Source: JBHEKP01 sp041859375 (GTDB lineage: Bacteria > Hydrogenedentota > Hydrogenedentia > Hydrogenedentales > CAITNO01). Taken from it: a DNA stretch of 34,552 nt. The stretch covers positions 1 to 34,552 of the forward strand of contig JBHEKP010000155.1 in NCBI GenBank assembly GCA_041859375.1. The letters are read 5' to 3'. The translations under genes were made by a program, and so were the position numbers. Shown one piece after another: positions 1 to 8,229 of this stretch. Below the pieces are notes generated by a model. The model ran no database searches. It worked only from the letters and a program-made list of their open reading frames with translations, and was not told where the DNA came from. Position 1 is the stretch's first letter, and the number at the start of each line of letters is the position of its first letter.

Positions 1-234
1 GAATTCCAGCCGCTCACGGACCACGCCATTCTGCTGGAGGCGCGGGGCATGCTCGGCGGATTGGAACTAAACAACACCCTTTTCCGCATGAACCACGTGT
101 CAAACATGCTTTCGCTGGGGGGCCGCCTGCCGCAGGACAAGGCGGCGCTGCTGGCCCGGCTGGATGCGCTTATTCCCCGTGTGCCGGAAACAGTCACCTG
201 CATCTGCACCGAGGAGGAGGGGATGTGGCTTTAG
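1..234 (+). CDS. C-terminal fragment of probable radical SAM protein
   Basis: The reading frame is open from the first base to the TAG at 232-234, so the gene starts outside the window and only the last 77 residues are seen. The tail has the pattern TLFRMNHVSN followed by LGGRLPQDKAALLARLD. This resembles the C-terminal FRSNHASNYLPLGGxLPxDK segment that I associate with a group of uncharacterised radical SAM iron-sulphur enzymes. The radical SAM CxxxCxxC motif itself would lie upstream and cannot be checked here. The protein ends in a short acidic tail with two cysteines (CIC). About 150 bases of AT-rich DNA separate it from the next gene, so they are probably not co-transcribed. The family call is from memory of the motif and is tentative. 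Confidence 0.5.
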   Translation, partial: EFQPLTDHAILLEARGMLGGLELNNTLFRMNHVSNMLSLGGRLPQDKAALLARLDALIPRVPETVTCICTEEEGMWL

Positions 235-281
235 TCTCACGCCATCACCCCTTAAAAAGCGCACTTCTTGTTGAGCAATAC

Positions 282-293
282 TCCTAATTAGGA
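282..293. promoter_or_regulatory. Perfect 12-bp palindrome upstream of the peroxidase gene
   Basis: The sequence TCCTAATTAGGA is its own reverse complement. It sits in the AT-rich gap of about 150 bases ahead of the cytochrome c peroxidase gene. A possible -10 hexamer TATCAT lies at 321-326, but no good -35 is seen at the right distance. A dyad of this size in an intergenic region is a plausible operator for a dimeric regulator. Which regulator is unknown, and it could be chance. Confidence 0.3.
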
Positions 294-387
294 AATCTTT
301 CTTTTTAGCCGCACTTTGTGTATCATAAAAATGCGGTCGGATAACGCCGGTTGCAATGGAAAAACTCTACGTCAAGGGGACATGAAC

Positions 388-1755
388 ATGAAGAAAAAGA
401 TTGCCGTGCTGGTTGTGCTTGCGGGTATTGCGGGGCTTGCGCTCCCGGTAATGAACCTGTTTGTGCCGCCGCCCCCCACAAAGCTCGCCTCCTTCACCTC
501 CGATGACGCGGAAACGGCCAAGGTGGGGGCGATCCTCTCGGCCAAATGCGCCATCTGCCACAGTGAAAACCCGACGCTTCCCCTTTACGGGCGGCTTCCC
601 ATCGCCAAACAACTCATGACCTATGACATCACCACGGCGGTCAAGCACGCGGATTACGTTTCGGAATTGATGGGGGGCAAACCGGTTTCCGAGGCGGCGC
701 TGGCCAAGCTTGAATACGTGGTCGAGGCGGGAAACATGCCGCCGCCGCATTATCTCATCATGCACTGGAACCACCTGCTGAACGCGGACGAAAAGGCCAC
801 CCTGAAAAACTGGGCCCGGTCCATGCGCGCCAAACTGCACGCCCCGGCGGGCATCCCGGAGAACCTGAAGTCCGAGGTGCTCCAGCCCCTGCCGGATTCC
901 GTGGACGCGAACCCGGCCAAGGTGGCGCTGGGCGACAAACTGTTCCATGACAAGCGCCTTTCCAAAGACGACACCATCGCCTGCGCCTCCTGCCACGGTT
1001 TGGACAAGGGCGGCACGGACCAGTCGAAATTCTCCACCGGCGTGGGCGGGCAGATGGGCGACATCAACGCGCCGACCGTCTACAATTCCGGCTTCCAGTT
1101 CATCCAGTTCTGGGACGGCCGCGCGGCGAACCTTGCGGAGCAGGCCGACGGTCCCGTGAACAATCCGGTGGAAATGGCGTCGAACTGGGACGAGGTCACC
1201 GCCAAACTCTCCCAGGATCCCGAGATGACCCAGGCCTTCCTGGCGGTTTACCCCGACGGTTACAAGAAGGACAACTACGTTGACGCCATCGCCGAATTCG
1301 AGCGCACGCTGATCACCCCCTCGGCTTATGACAGGTTTCTGAAGGGCGACAAGGCCGCGCTCACCGCGGAACAGCAGCGCGGCCTGGAAACCTTCAAGGA
1401 AATCGGCTGCTCAAACTGCCACTGCGGCAGCATCCTGGGCGGCAAGTCCTTCGAGCTGATGGGCCTGCGCGACGACTATTTCGGCGACCGGGGCAATGTG
1501 CACAAGCCCGACTACGGGCGGTTCAACGTCACCCAGAAGGAGGGCGACCGCTTTCGCGTGAAGGTGCCCACCCTCCGCAACATCAAGATCACCTTCCCGT
1601 ACTTCCACGACTCCTCCACGGATGATCTCGGCAAGGCGGTCGAGGTGATGGCGAAATACCAGTCCGGCGTCACCCTTACCGCGCAGCAAAAGGACGATAT
1701 TGTGAAATTCCTGGAGTCCCTGACCGGCGAGTACAAGGGGCAGCAGTTGAAGTAG
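388..1755 (+). CDS. Secreted tri-haem cytochrome c peroxidase (MauG/CcpA family)
   Basis: The 455-aa protein probably reduces hydrogen peroxide in the periplasm, or oxidises another substrate in MauG fashion, using electrons from small cytochromes. An N-terminal signal/anchor (MKKKIAVLVVLAGIAG) is followed by three haem c sites, CxxCH at residues 54-58, 199-203 and 341-345. The first lies in a short N-terminal haem-binding domain of the Haem_bd type; the other two belong to the usual diheme peroxidase core. The third site is followed by an extra cysteine (C347). An ATG at 382 is in frame, but the GGGGA at 376-380 is only one base from it and seven bases from the ATG at 388, so 388 was chosen. 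The gene stands alone, with a strong terminator behind it. The family is secure; the exact substrate is not. Confidence 0.9.
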   Translation: MKKKIAVLVVLAGIAGLALPVMNLFVPPPPTKLASFTSDDAETAKVGAILSAKCAICHSENPTLPLYGRLPIAKQLMTYDITTAVKHADYVSELMGGKPVSEAALAKLEYVVEAGNMPPPHYLIMHWNHLLNADEKATLKNWARSMRAKLHAPAGIPENLKSEVLQPLPDSVDANPAKVALGDKLFHDKRLSKDDTIACASCHGLDKGGTDQSKFSTGVGGQMGDINAPTVYNSGFQFIQFWDGRAANLAEQADGPVNNPVEMASNWDEVTAKLSQDPEMTQAFLAVYPDGYKKDNYVDAIAEFERTLITPSAYDRFLKGDKAALTAEQQRGLETFKEIGCSNCHCGSILGGKSFELMGLRDDYFGDRGNVHKPDYGRFNVTQKEGDRFRVKVPTLRNIKITFPYFHDSSTDDLGKAVEVMAKYQSGVTLTAQQKDDIVKFLESLTGEYKGQQLK

Positions 1756-1777
1756 CCCGTTTTATGCCCGCATCAGC

Positions 1778-1816
1778 ACGCGGGGCGGGGACGGCTCCGC
1801 CCCGCGTGTTTTTTTT
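1778..1816 (+). terminator. Intrinsic terminator after peroxidase gene
   Basis: A perfect 11-bp GC-rich stem (1778-1788 with 1797-1807) has an 8-base loop and is followed by a run of eight T at 1809-1816. It begins 22 bases after the peroxidase stop codon and separates that gene from the C45 hydrolase gene. Confidence 0.9.
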
Positions 1817-1885
1817 GGCCGCCGCATTGCATGATCGCCCTGTTGTTGCTAAACTTCCCGTGTCTCGAAAACAGGAGTATTGGAT

Positions 1886-3349
1886 GTGAAAACAGTGCAT
1901 GCGGACGCGGTCAGGCTGGGGGAGACAAAGGTTTCAGGCGGGGGCTCCCTCAGATTCTACAAAACCCCCTGCGGCATCCTGCCTGTGGCGTCCCTGCGCG
2001 GCACGCCCGACGAGATGGGACGCCAGTACGGGGCGCTGCTGGGTCCGCAAATCAAGCGCAACGCCACCCGGCTGGTGAAGATATTTGAGGCCGCCGGTTT
2101 GCCCGAATTCGTGGTGTTCAACATTTTGGACAACGCCTGGGCGCGGATGAAACCCCACACGCCGGAACGCTATCTTGACGAGATGAGCGGCATTGCGGAG
2201 GGCGCGACTTCGGCCGGGGTCGAACTCACCGTCGCCGACATCGAGCGCATTGTTGCCGCCACCAACTTTGACCTGTACAAGCGCGAGGAGCGCGCCTTTG
2301 AATTCCTGGACGGGGAAGCCGTCGCGGCGCTCCAAAACCTCTCGCAGCAGCGCCCCATGTCCTGCACCATGTTCGCGGCATGGGGTTCCCGGACGGTGGA
2401 CGGAAAAATGTTCGCCATACGGAACCTCGACTGGATGTCCCAGACGGGCATGCACGAGGACCGGCTCATCACGGTCTACCGGCCCGAAAAGGGCAACGCC
2501 CTCGCCACCATCGGCTATGCGGGCGTGATTGGCTGCCTGGCGGGCATGAACGCCAAGGGGCTGTCCCTGTCGGAAGTTGGGGCGTTCAGCGCGCGCGAGG
2601 AGCTTGACGGCACCCCCTGGACGCTGATGGCCCGCGCCCTGCTTGAGGAGGCCTCCTGCCTGGAGGACGCGGTGCGGCTCATCGAGGACGCACAGCACAC
2701 CATCGGTTACAACTACCTCATCGCCGACGGCGACCCGGCGCGTTTCGGTTCCGCCGAATTCAATCCGCGCGCCGCCGCCTTTGAAACCAATTTTGAGTGC
2801 TGTGAAACATTTTTCGCCAACGACCCCAAGGAGCACGCCGCCGCCTGGACCGGCCCGGACGGCAAGACATTCCACTACGGCCTGCCAATGGCGGATGCCG
2901 TGATGCGCGCCGACACGGCCTTCGGCGCCCGTGCCCGCGCCCTACAGGCGGCGGACGACGGCCCCGGCGATCCGGAAAACACGGGCAACCCCTGGGGCCG
3001 GGATTTCGGCGGCAGCACCTACACCACCTGCCACAAGCCCATGCACGACATGATTCGCGCCTATGAAACCGGCACGGAGTATGTTTTCCCGGTGCGCGGC
3101 ACCAGGGTCATCGAGGCGGGCGAGCCCCGCAAAATCGGCCCGGAGGAAACCCTCACCATCGCCGCCACCGTGGCGCACAACACGGAAATGCTCGACGACA
3201 ACGACTGGGACGTGATGAGCGTGGCCTATGCGCCGACGGACGGCGAATTCTGGGCGGCCTTTGAGTCTTGCGATGAAAAGGGCGGGTGGAAAAACGCGCC
3301 CGACTCGGGCTACGCCCGGTTCCGCATGGAAGAACTGCTGGACGGCTGA
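1886..3349 (+). CDS. C45-family Ntn-hydrolase (acyltransferase/acid ceramidase-like)
   Basis: The 487-aa protein belongs to the family of acyl-CoA:6-aminopenicillanic acid acyltransferase-like and related N-terminal nucleophile amide hydrolases. The key sign is the SCTMFAAWG segment with Cys160, expected to become the N-terminal nucleophile after self-cleavage, then the family signature DGKMFAIRNLDW and, further on, GLSLSEVGA. About 159 residues would form the first chain. No signal peptide is seen, so it is probably cytoplasmic, and the true amide or ester substrate cannot be told from sequence. A GTG start at 1886 sits eight bases behind AGGAG (1873-1877). A TTG at 1880 is also in frame but is too close to that site. 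The 57-aa membrane protein gene begins 26 bases downstream and may be co-transcribed. Confidence 0.8.
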   Translation: MKTVHADAVRLGETKVSGGGSLRFYKTPCGILPVASLRGTPDEMGRQYGALLGPQIKRNATRLVKIFEAAGLPEFVVFNILDNAWARMKPHTPERYLDEMSGIAEGATSAGVELTVADIERIVAATNFDLYKREERAFEFLDGEAVAALQNLSQQRPMSCTMFAAWGSRTVDGKMFAIRNLDWMSQTGMHEDRLITVYRPEKGNALATIGYAGVIGCLAGMNAKGLSLSEVGAFSAREELDGTPWTLMARALLEEASCLEDAVRLIEDAQHTIGYNYLIADGDPARFGSAEFNPRAAAFETNFECCETFFANDPKEHAAAWTGPDGKTFHYGLPMADAVMRADTAFGARARALQAADDGPGDPENTGNPWGRDFGGSTYTTCHKPMHDMIRAYETGTEYVFPVRGTRVIEAGEPRKIGPEETLTIAATVAHNTEMLDDNDWDVMSVAYAPTDGEFWAAFESCDEKGGWKNAPDSGYARFRMEELLDG

Positions 3350-3375
3350 ACACCAACCGGACAAGGCGGCACACA

Positions 3376-3549
3376 ATGACGATTGCGGGTGTCCTACTGC
3401 TTATTGTCGGCGGACTGGCTTCCGGGCTGGTTTTCATCGGCAAAGCCCCTGAAATCTTGACGCAGCCCCCGCTGGGCTTTGCCGTCTGGATTGGCGTGGC
3501 AGTGGCCGGGGCGGTGCTGATTCTGCTCAACCGCAGACCAGGCAACTAA
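3376..3549 (+). CDS. Small two-helix membrane protein, unknown function
   Basis: The 57-aa protein has two hydrophobic segments, about residues 3-22 and 34-51, joined by a short polar stretch (GKAPEILTQPP), and ends in a basic NRRPGN tail. That fits a hairpin in the inner membrane with both ends inside. An AAGG at 3363-3366, nine bases ahead of the ATG, supports the start; longer versions of this frame overlap the end of the upstream hydrolase gene in another frame and are unlikely. It lies 26 bases after the C45 hydrolase gene and 55 bases before the large secreted protein gene. I do not recognise the family. Confidence 0.6.
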   Translation: MTIAGVLLLIVGGLASGLVFIGKAPEILTQPPLGFAVWIGVAVAGAVLILLNRRPGN

Positions 3550-3604
3550 CCCCGCACAGCATGCTTTCCAACAGCGCGCACCGCGCCAAACGGAGGTACG
3601 GACC

Positions 3605-6600
3605 ATGTCCGCGCTTTACGCCCTGCTTGTTCTCTCCTGTCTTTCCCAGGCGGAAATGCCCGCCGCACAGTACGCCACCATCGAGATCCAAACAGATTTC
3701 GTGCAGGCATTCGGCGGTGCGGTCCTGGAAAACGCGCCGACCACCTCGGCCTCCCGGCGGGAAAGCATTGAAAACGAGGTTATGGCCGGCATTTTCCTCC
3801 ATCCCGGACCGCAGGGGGAATCAAAAGTCCGCTATGACGGCATCACTGTTCCTTCAGGTGTGCCGGTTTTTCTTTATGCCGTTCCGGGCATCCGCGAGGG
3901 GGTGCCCTGGGACGGGCCAAAGCATCCCAACGGAGTGCGTTTCTCCGCCTATGTGGATGATGGGCTTGTGTTCCGCACCGACGTGGTACGGAGCGAATGG
4001 CGGCCCTTGGCGGCGGATCTTTCCCCGTGGGCGGGCAAAACCGTTTCCATCACCCTTGCCACCGAAGCCATCAACGGCGACACCAATTATGACTGGGCGG
4101 TGTGGGGCGGTCCGGTGCTTGCCGCAATGGTTCCAGCGGTCGACGCGCTGACGGAAAAAAACTCGGGGGTGGCCATGCTCCGCGTGGAGTCACCCGTGCC
4201 GGGCGAGGTTGCCCTGTCCATGGGTTCCGCAAAACGCGTCTTCCCCGTGGGTGCGGGTGAGTGCTGGCTGCCGCTGGCCTTTGGCCGCATGCTGCCATTG
4301 AAGATGGACGCCGCGCCCGAAGGCGCGCGCTCCACGTCCCTGTGGGTTGCCGCCCACACCCCGCGCCTTGTCTTTGGCGGGGCAACGCCCACCTCGCCGC
4401 TGGCGCTGGCGGGGCGTCCCTTCGGTATTCGTGTCCCCGTGAAGAACGGGGGGCTTGGCTATTACACCGGTGCGGACAGGGTGGGCGTTTCCGCCATCCG
4501 CCTTCCCCGCGCAAAGGGTGACGAGCCGGAAATGCTCTCCGGCGGCCCCTTTGCGGATGCCATAGTTCCCGACCTTGCGCCCGGGGAAAAGGCCGTTCTC
4601 TCCTGGGACGGAATCACGGCTGATCGGATGGGGGATATTCTCATTGACATTGACGCATCCGGCCGCTCCCTGGAGGGGATGCCGTTGCAGCACACCCTCC
4701 ATGTCTTCCCTCCGGAACCCAAAGAATACACCGGAATCGTGAGGGAGGAGCCGGACGGCACACGGTTCGCGGGGGTAATGCGCAAAGACACGGGCAAAAT
4801 GCGCGTGAAGGCCGCCGAAGACATGGACAGGCAAACCTACCTCATTGCCGAAGTGATGCGCGGCGGGGAATTCCGGAGGGCGGGTGTCATCTATCCCCTT
4901 GCCGAGGGTATGCTCCGCACCGCCGACGGACAAATGAAAAAGGCCTCCCTGAAAATCCAGGACGGCGACATTTCAGAAAATTTCGCCGAGGCGCGGGGTG
5001 AAATTCTGGGCCAGCCCGTGCTTATACGCCTTACCCCGGACTGGCAAAACAACAGGATACACGCGCTCTGCACCCTCCAGGCGGTGGAACCCCTTGAACT
5101 GGCCGCATTCCACGGACCTGCAATGCTGGCCGGGGAGGGCGCATGGGGCGCAGCGAAGGACTTCGCCCTCTTCGGCGGCCTTGAGTATTTGGAGGGACCG
5201 GAGGCGTCCTCCTCCGAACGGGATTTGGCATGGCCCCTCAACGAGCGCCGCGTGCCCGCGCTCCACAAAATCGCCTCGCCCGTGATGGCGGTGCAGGGCG
5301 GCGGCATGCTCATGGCGCTCCTTTGGAATCCCCATCAGGACTGGGCCGCCGGAAAGCAGTTCCCGGCTGCCTGGTTCGATGCGCCCAAACCGGGAGACGG
5401 GGGGGAGCATGCCCGCATGTCATTGTTTGCGCCGTCCGTTGGCGATCATGTCGGGGAAAACACCTTTGCCGCGGAAATGCCCCACAAAATGAACGCCGGT
5501 GAAAAAATCACCCTTGAGTTTTGGCTTGTGCTGGACAGTGTCGACAACCATGATGAGGGCGGCATTGTCCGGGGGCCTCACAAGGGCGGCCTGGTGCTGG
5601 AGGCATACAGGCATTACTTTGACCTTTTCGGCATGCCCGAGCCCTCGCCCCAGCCCCGCCCATGGGAGGAGGAACTGGCCCTCTGCCTGAAGGGGTACGA
5701 CAGCGTCTGGAGTGAAGACCCGCCCGGCTGGGCCCATTGCGTCGGCTGGAATTCCGGCAACCACACCGCCCACATTGTCCCCCAACTGCTGGCCCTGGTT
5801 CAGACGCAGGAGCCTTCGATCAACCAAACCGTCCCGCACCGCACCGCACGTGTTCTGGAAAGGGCCATGGCAGAGCAGGGGCCGCAATATCTTTGGAGCA
5901 GCGCCGGGGCGCATATTCTGCTCGGGGAACTGCCCTTCCTGAGGGGGTTCACCGCCACAGCCCTGGAAAACCTGCGCGACACCGCCCAAAAACGGCTGGG
6001 GGGGAGGGAAGAGGGGTATTGGCGCTGGCATCCCGCCGGAAAACAGCATGAAAAGCTCGGTGTTCCAGGGGACCACACCCTCGGCCAGCAGGCGCAACCA
6101 CTGTCCTTCATCCTGCGCGCCGCACGTCTTTCCGGAGACGATGCGCTGGCGGCCGAGGCCCTTGAGGCGCTGAAGAACATGGACGGCTACGAGGTGCCCC
6201 GCGGCTCCCAGACTTGGGAGTGTCCCCTTTACCAACCGGATATTCTCGCCGCCGCCCAGGCCGTCCGGGCCTATACCGAAGCCTACCGTTTGACCGGAGA
6301 CGGCAATTATCTGGCCCATGCCCGTTACTGGGCGATGACCGGGCTGCCCTTCCTGTATCTGTGGGACATGGACGGGTATCCCACCATGCGCTACAACGTG
6401 ATTTCCGTCATGGGTTCCACCTTCTTCACCCATTCCTGGCTGGGCCTGCCCGTGGTCTGGTGCGGGCTGGTGTACGCCTACGCCCTCCAGGATTTGGCGG
6501 AGTTTGACAAGTCCTTTGACTGGAAAAAGATAGCGCAGGGCATCACAAATTCCGCGATGTGGCAGCAGTACACCACCGGTCCGAGCACAGGCACCTATCC

Positions 6601-6997
6601 CGATTCATGGAACATGGTGGACAACCGTCCCAACCCCGCCGACATCAACCCGGAGAACATCCTGGTCAACGAGCTCAGGCTGCGCGGCCTTTCCCCGGAA
6701 ATCCGGCATTGCCGCGTGCAAAGAAACAGTGACACCGTGCATGTGAACTCCTTCGCGGACATTTCGGCACGATGGGATGATGCTGCGGGACAATTGGAAC
6801 TCGGGGTGGACCCGGTTCCGGGAATGGCGGCATACACAGCGGTGCGGCCCCTGCCCAGGCCGGTGGAAGTGCGGGGGGCGGGCCCGGAGGCGGCCGATGA
6901 GGCGCAGCTTGCCGGTGCGGGGACGGGCTGGTTTTATGCGGAACCGATGAGGATGCTCGTGATTAAAAGCGGCAGCGCGAAAATAAGCGTCAAATGA
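3605..6997 (+). CDS. Large secreted protein with beta-rich N-part and helical toroid-like C-part
   Basis: The 1130-aa protein starts with a short hydrophobic leader (MSALYALLVLSCLSQA) that looks like a signal peptide. The first 200 residues hold a segment of the kind seen in carbohydrate-binding jelly-roll modules (RPLAADLSPWAGKTVSITL followed by a Trp-rich strand). Residues about 200-670 look beta-rich. From about 677 to 1060 the protein turns helical, with repeated Trp/Tyr/Gly-rich helix ends (GWNSGNH, YWRWHPAGK, GDHTLGQQ) and alternating helices that recall an (alpha/alpha) barrel of glycosidases or polysaccharide lyases. GGAGG at 3592-3596, eight bases ahead of the ATG, fixes the start. 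I cannot place it in a named family. A role in polysaccharide breakdown fits the neighbouring sugar genes but is inference. Confidence 0.75.
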   Translation: MSALYALLVLSCLSQAEMPAAQYATIEIQTDFVQAFGGAVLENAPTTSASRRESIENEVMAGIFLHPGPQGESKVRYDGITVPSGVPVFLYAVPGIREGVPWDGPKHPNGVRFSAYVDDGLVFRTDVVRSEWRPLAADLSPWAGKTVSITLATEAINGDTNYDWAVWGGPVLAAMVPAVDALTEKNSGVAMLRVESPVPGEVALSMGSAKRVFPVGAGECWLPLAFGRMLPLKMDAAPEGARSTSLWVAAHTPRLVFGGATPTSPLALAGRPFGIRVPVKNGGLGYYTGADRVGVSAIRLPRAKGDEPEMLSGGPFADAIVPDLAPGEKAVLSWDGITADRMGDILIDIDASGRSLEGMPLQHTLHVFPPEPKEYTGIVREEPDGTRFAGVMRKDTGKMRVKAAEDMDRQTYLIAEVMRGGEFRRAGVIYPLAEGMLRTADGQMKKASLKIQDGDISENFAEARGEILGQPVLIRLTPDWQNNRIHALCTLQAVEPLELAAFHGPAMLAGEGAWGAAKDFALFGGLEYLEGPEASSSERDLAWPLNERRVPALHKIASPVMAVQGGGMLMALLWNPHQDWAAGKQFPAAWFDAPKPGDGGEHARMSLFAPSVGDHVGENTFAAEMPHKMNAGEKITLEFWLVLDSVDNHDEGGIVRGPHKGGLVLEAYRHYFDLFGMPEPSPQPRPWEEELALCLKGYDSVWSEDPPGWAHCVGWNSGNHTAHIVPQLLALVQTQEPSINQTVPHRTARVLERAMAEQGPQYLWSSAGAHILLGELPFLRGFTATALENLRDTAQKRLGGREEGYWRWHPAGKQHEKLGVPGDHTLGQQAQPLSFILRAARLSGDDALAAEALEALKNMDGYEVPRGSQTWECPLYQPDILAAAQAVRAYTEAYRLTGDGNYLAHARYWAMTGLPFLYLWDMDGYPTMRYNVISVMGSTFFTHSWLGLPVVWCGLVYAYALQDLAEFDKSFDWKKIAQGITNSAMWQQYTTGPSTGTYPDSWNMVDNRPNPADINPENILVNELRLRGLSPEIRHCRVQRNSDTVHVNSFADISARWDDAAGQLELGVDPVPGMAAYTAVRPLPRPVEVRGAGPEAADEAQLAGAGTGWFYAEPMRMLVIKSGSAKISVK

Positions 6998-7096
6998 TGT
7001 CCGGCACAGCGCGTTTTGGGAATCGCGGCGCATGGATGGTGTAAAATTGCGCAAGTTTTCGATTTTTCACTGGATTCCATAAACAAGGAGAAAACC

Positions 7097-8143
7097 ATGG
7101 CCAAGGTGGGTTTTGCGATTATCGGCTGCGGCAACATTGGTCCCGTTCATGCGGCGGCCATTCAGGGGGTGAAGGCGGCGAAACTTGTGGCGGTTTCCGA
7201 CGTGGTGGAAGCCACGGGCCGCCGTCTGGGTGACAAGTACGGCGTGGACGTTTACACCGACTACAAGAAAATGCTCCAGCGGCCCGACGTGCAGGCGGTG
7301 TGCCTGTGCGTGCCGAGCGGACTCCGCGCCGAGATCGCCGAGGACTGCGCCCGGGCGGGAAAGAACATCCTCTCCGAAAAGCCCCTTGAGGTGAGCACCA
7401 AGCGCATTGACCGCATCATCGCCGCCACGGAAAAGGCGGGGGTGAGGCTGGGCTGCATTTTCCAAAGCCGCTTTGCCGACGGCACGCTCCTGGTGAAAAA
7501 GGCCATCGAGCAGGGGCGCTTCGGCAAACTGGTGCTGGGCGACGCCTACATCAAGTGGTACCGCTCCCCCGAATATTACGCCAGCGGCGCCTGGCGCGGC
7601 ACGAAAAAACTGGACGGCGGCGGCGCGCTCATGAACCAGGGCATCCATCAGATAGACCTGCTTCAGTGGTTCATGGGGCGGGTGGTTTCGGTGAACGCCC
7701 AGGTGACCCGCGCGCTGCATGAGAAGCTGGAGGTGGAGGATCTGGCCACGGCCACACTCCGTTTCGAGAACGGCGCCTTCGGGGTCATCGAGGGCAGCAC
7801 CGCCATCTGGCCTGGACATCCCGCCCGGGTGGAAGTGCATGGAAGCGAGGGAAGCGCCTGCATCGAGGACGGCGCCATCAAGTCCTGGCAGTTCAAAAAG
7901 CGCAAGGCGGTGGACGCGAAGGTGGAGGCGATGCTCAGCAGGGAGTCCGAGCTGGGCTCCGGCGCGGGGGATCCCCTCAGCAGCCTGAAAACCGAGGGGC
8001 ACCGCCGCCAGATCGAGGACTTCGCCAAGGCCATACTCACGGGCCGCGCGCCCCTCATTGACGGCCGGGAGGGCCGCAACGCCGTTGCGCTTATTGAGGC
8101 CATTTACAAGTCGGCGGCCACTGGAAAGACCGTCAACCTCTGA
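7097..8143 (+). CDS. Gfo/Idh/MocA family NAD(P)-dependent oxidoreductase
   Basis: The 348-aa protein is of normal length for this family, which oxidises or reduces sugars, inositols and their derivatives. The N-terminal Rossmann fold shows GFAIIGCGNIGPVH at about residues 5-18. The catalytic-type Lys95 lies in SEKPLE, and the C-terminal substrate domain has the GxHxxD signature with His184 and Asp187. AAGGAG at 7085-7090 is six bases ahead of the ATG. There is no signal peptide, so it acts in the cytoplasm. It follows the large secreted protein by about 100 bases and is closed by a hairpin, so it may serve the catabolism of a sugar released outside the cell. The substrate is unknown. Confidence 0.9.
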   Translation: MAKVGFAIIGCGNIGPVHAAAIQGVKAAKLVAVSDVVEATGRRLGDKYGVDVYTDYKKMLQRPDVQAVCLCVPSGLRAEIAEDCARAGKNILSEKPLEVSTKRIDRIIAATEKAGVRLGCIFQSRFADGTLLVKKAIEQGRFGKLVLGDAYIKWYRSPEYYASGAWRGTKKLDGGGALMNQGIHQIDLLQWFMGRVVSVNAQVTRALHEKLEVEDLATATLRFENGAFGVIEGSTAIWPGHPARVEVHGSEGSACIEDGAIKSWQFKKRKAVDAKVEAMLSRESELGSGAGDPLSSLKTEGHRRQIEDFAKAILTGRAPLIDGREGRNAVALIEAIYKSAATGKTVNL

Positions 8144-8148
8144 AACAT

Positions 8149-8192
8149 AAACCGGGCGGCAGCGGGGTTACGGTTGCCGCCCGGTTTGATTT
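8149..8192 (+). terminator. Hairpin terminator after the Gfo/Idh/MocA gene
   Basis: A perfect 13-bp stem (8149-8161 with 8175-8187) closes a 13-base loop and is followed by GATTT, so the T tract is short. It begins six bases after the stop codon and lies ahead of the parvulin lipoprotein gene. The stem is strong; the weak T run lowers certainty about termination efficiency. Confidence 0.65.
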
Positions 8193-8229
8193 AACAACAG
8201 CCCGCAAGGGTGTGCAATGGAAGAATGCC

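Noticed and set aside
1934..2875. 313-codon open frame on the minus strand opposite the C45 hydrolase
   Set aside because: The plus strand has the Cys-containing C45 signature; the antisense frame has none.
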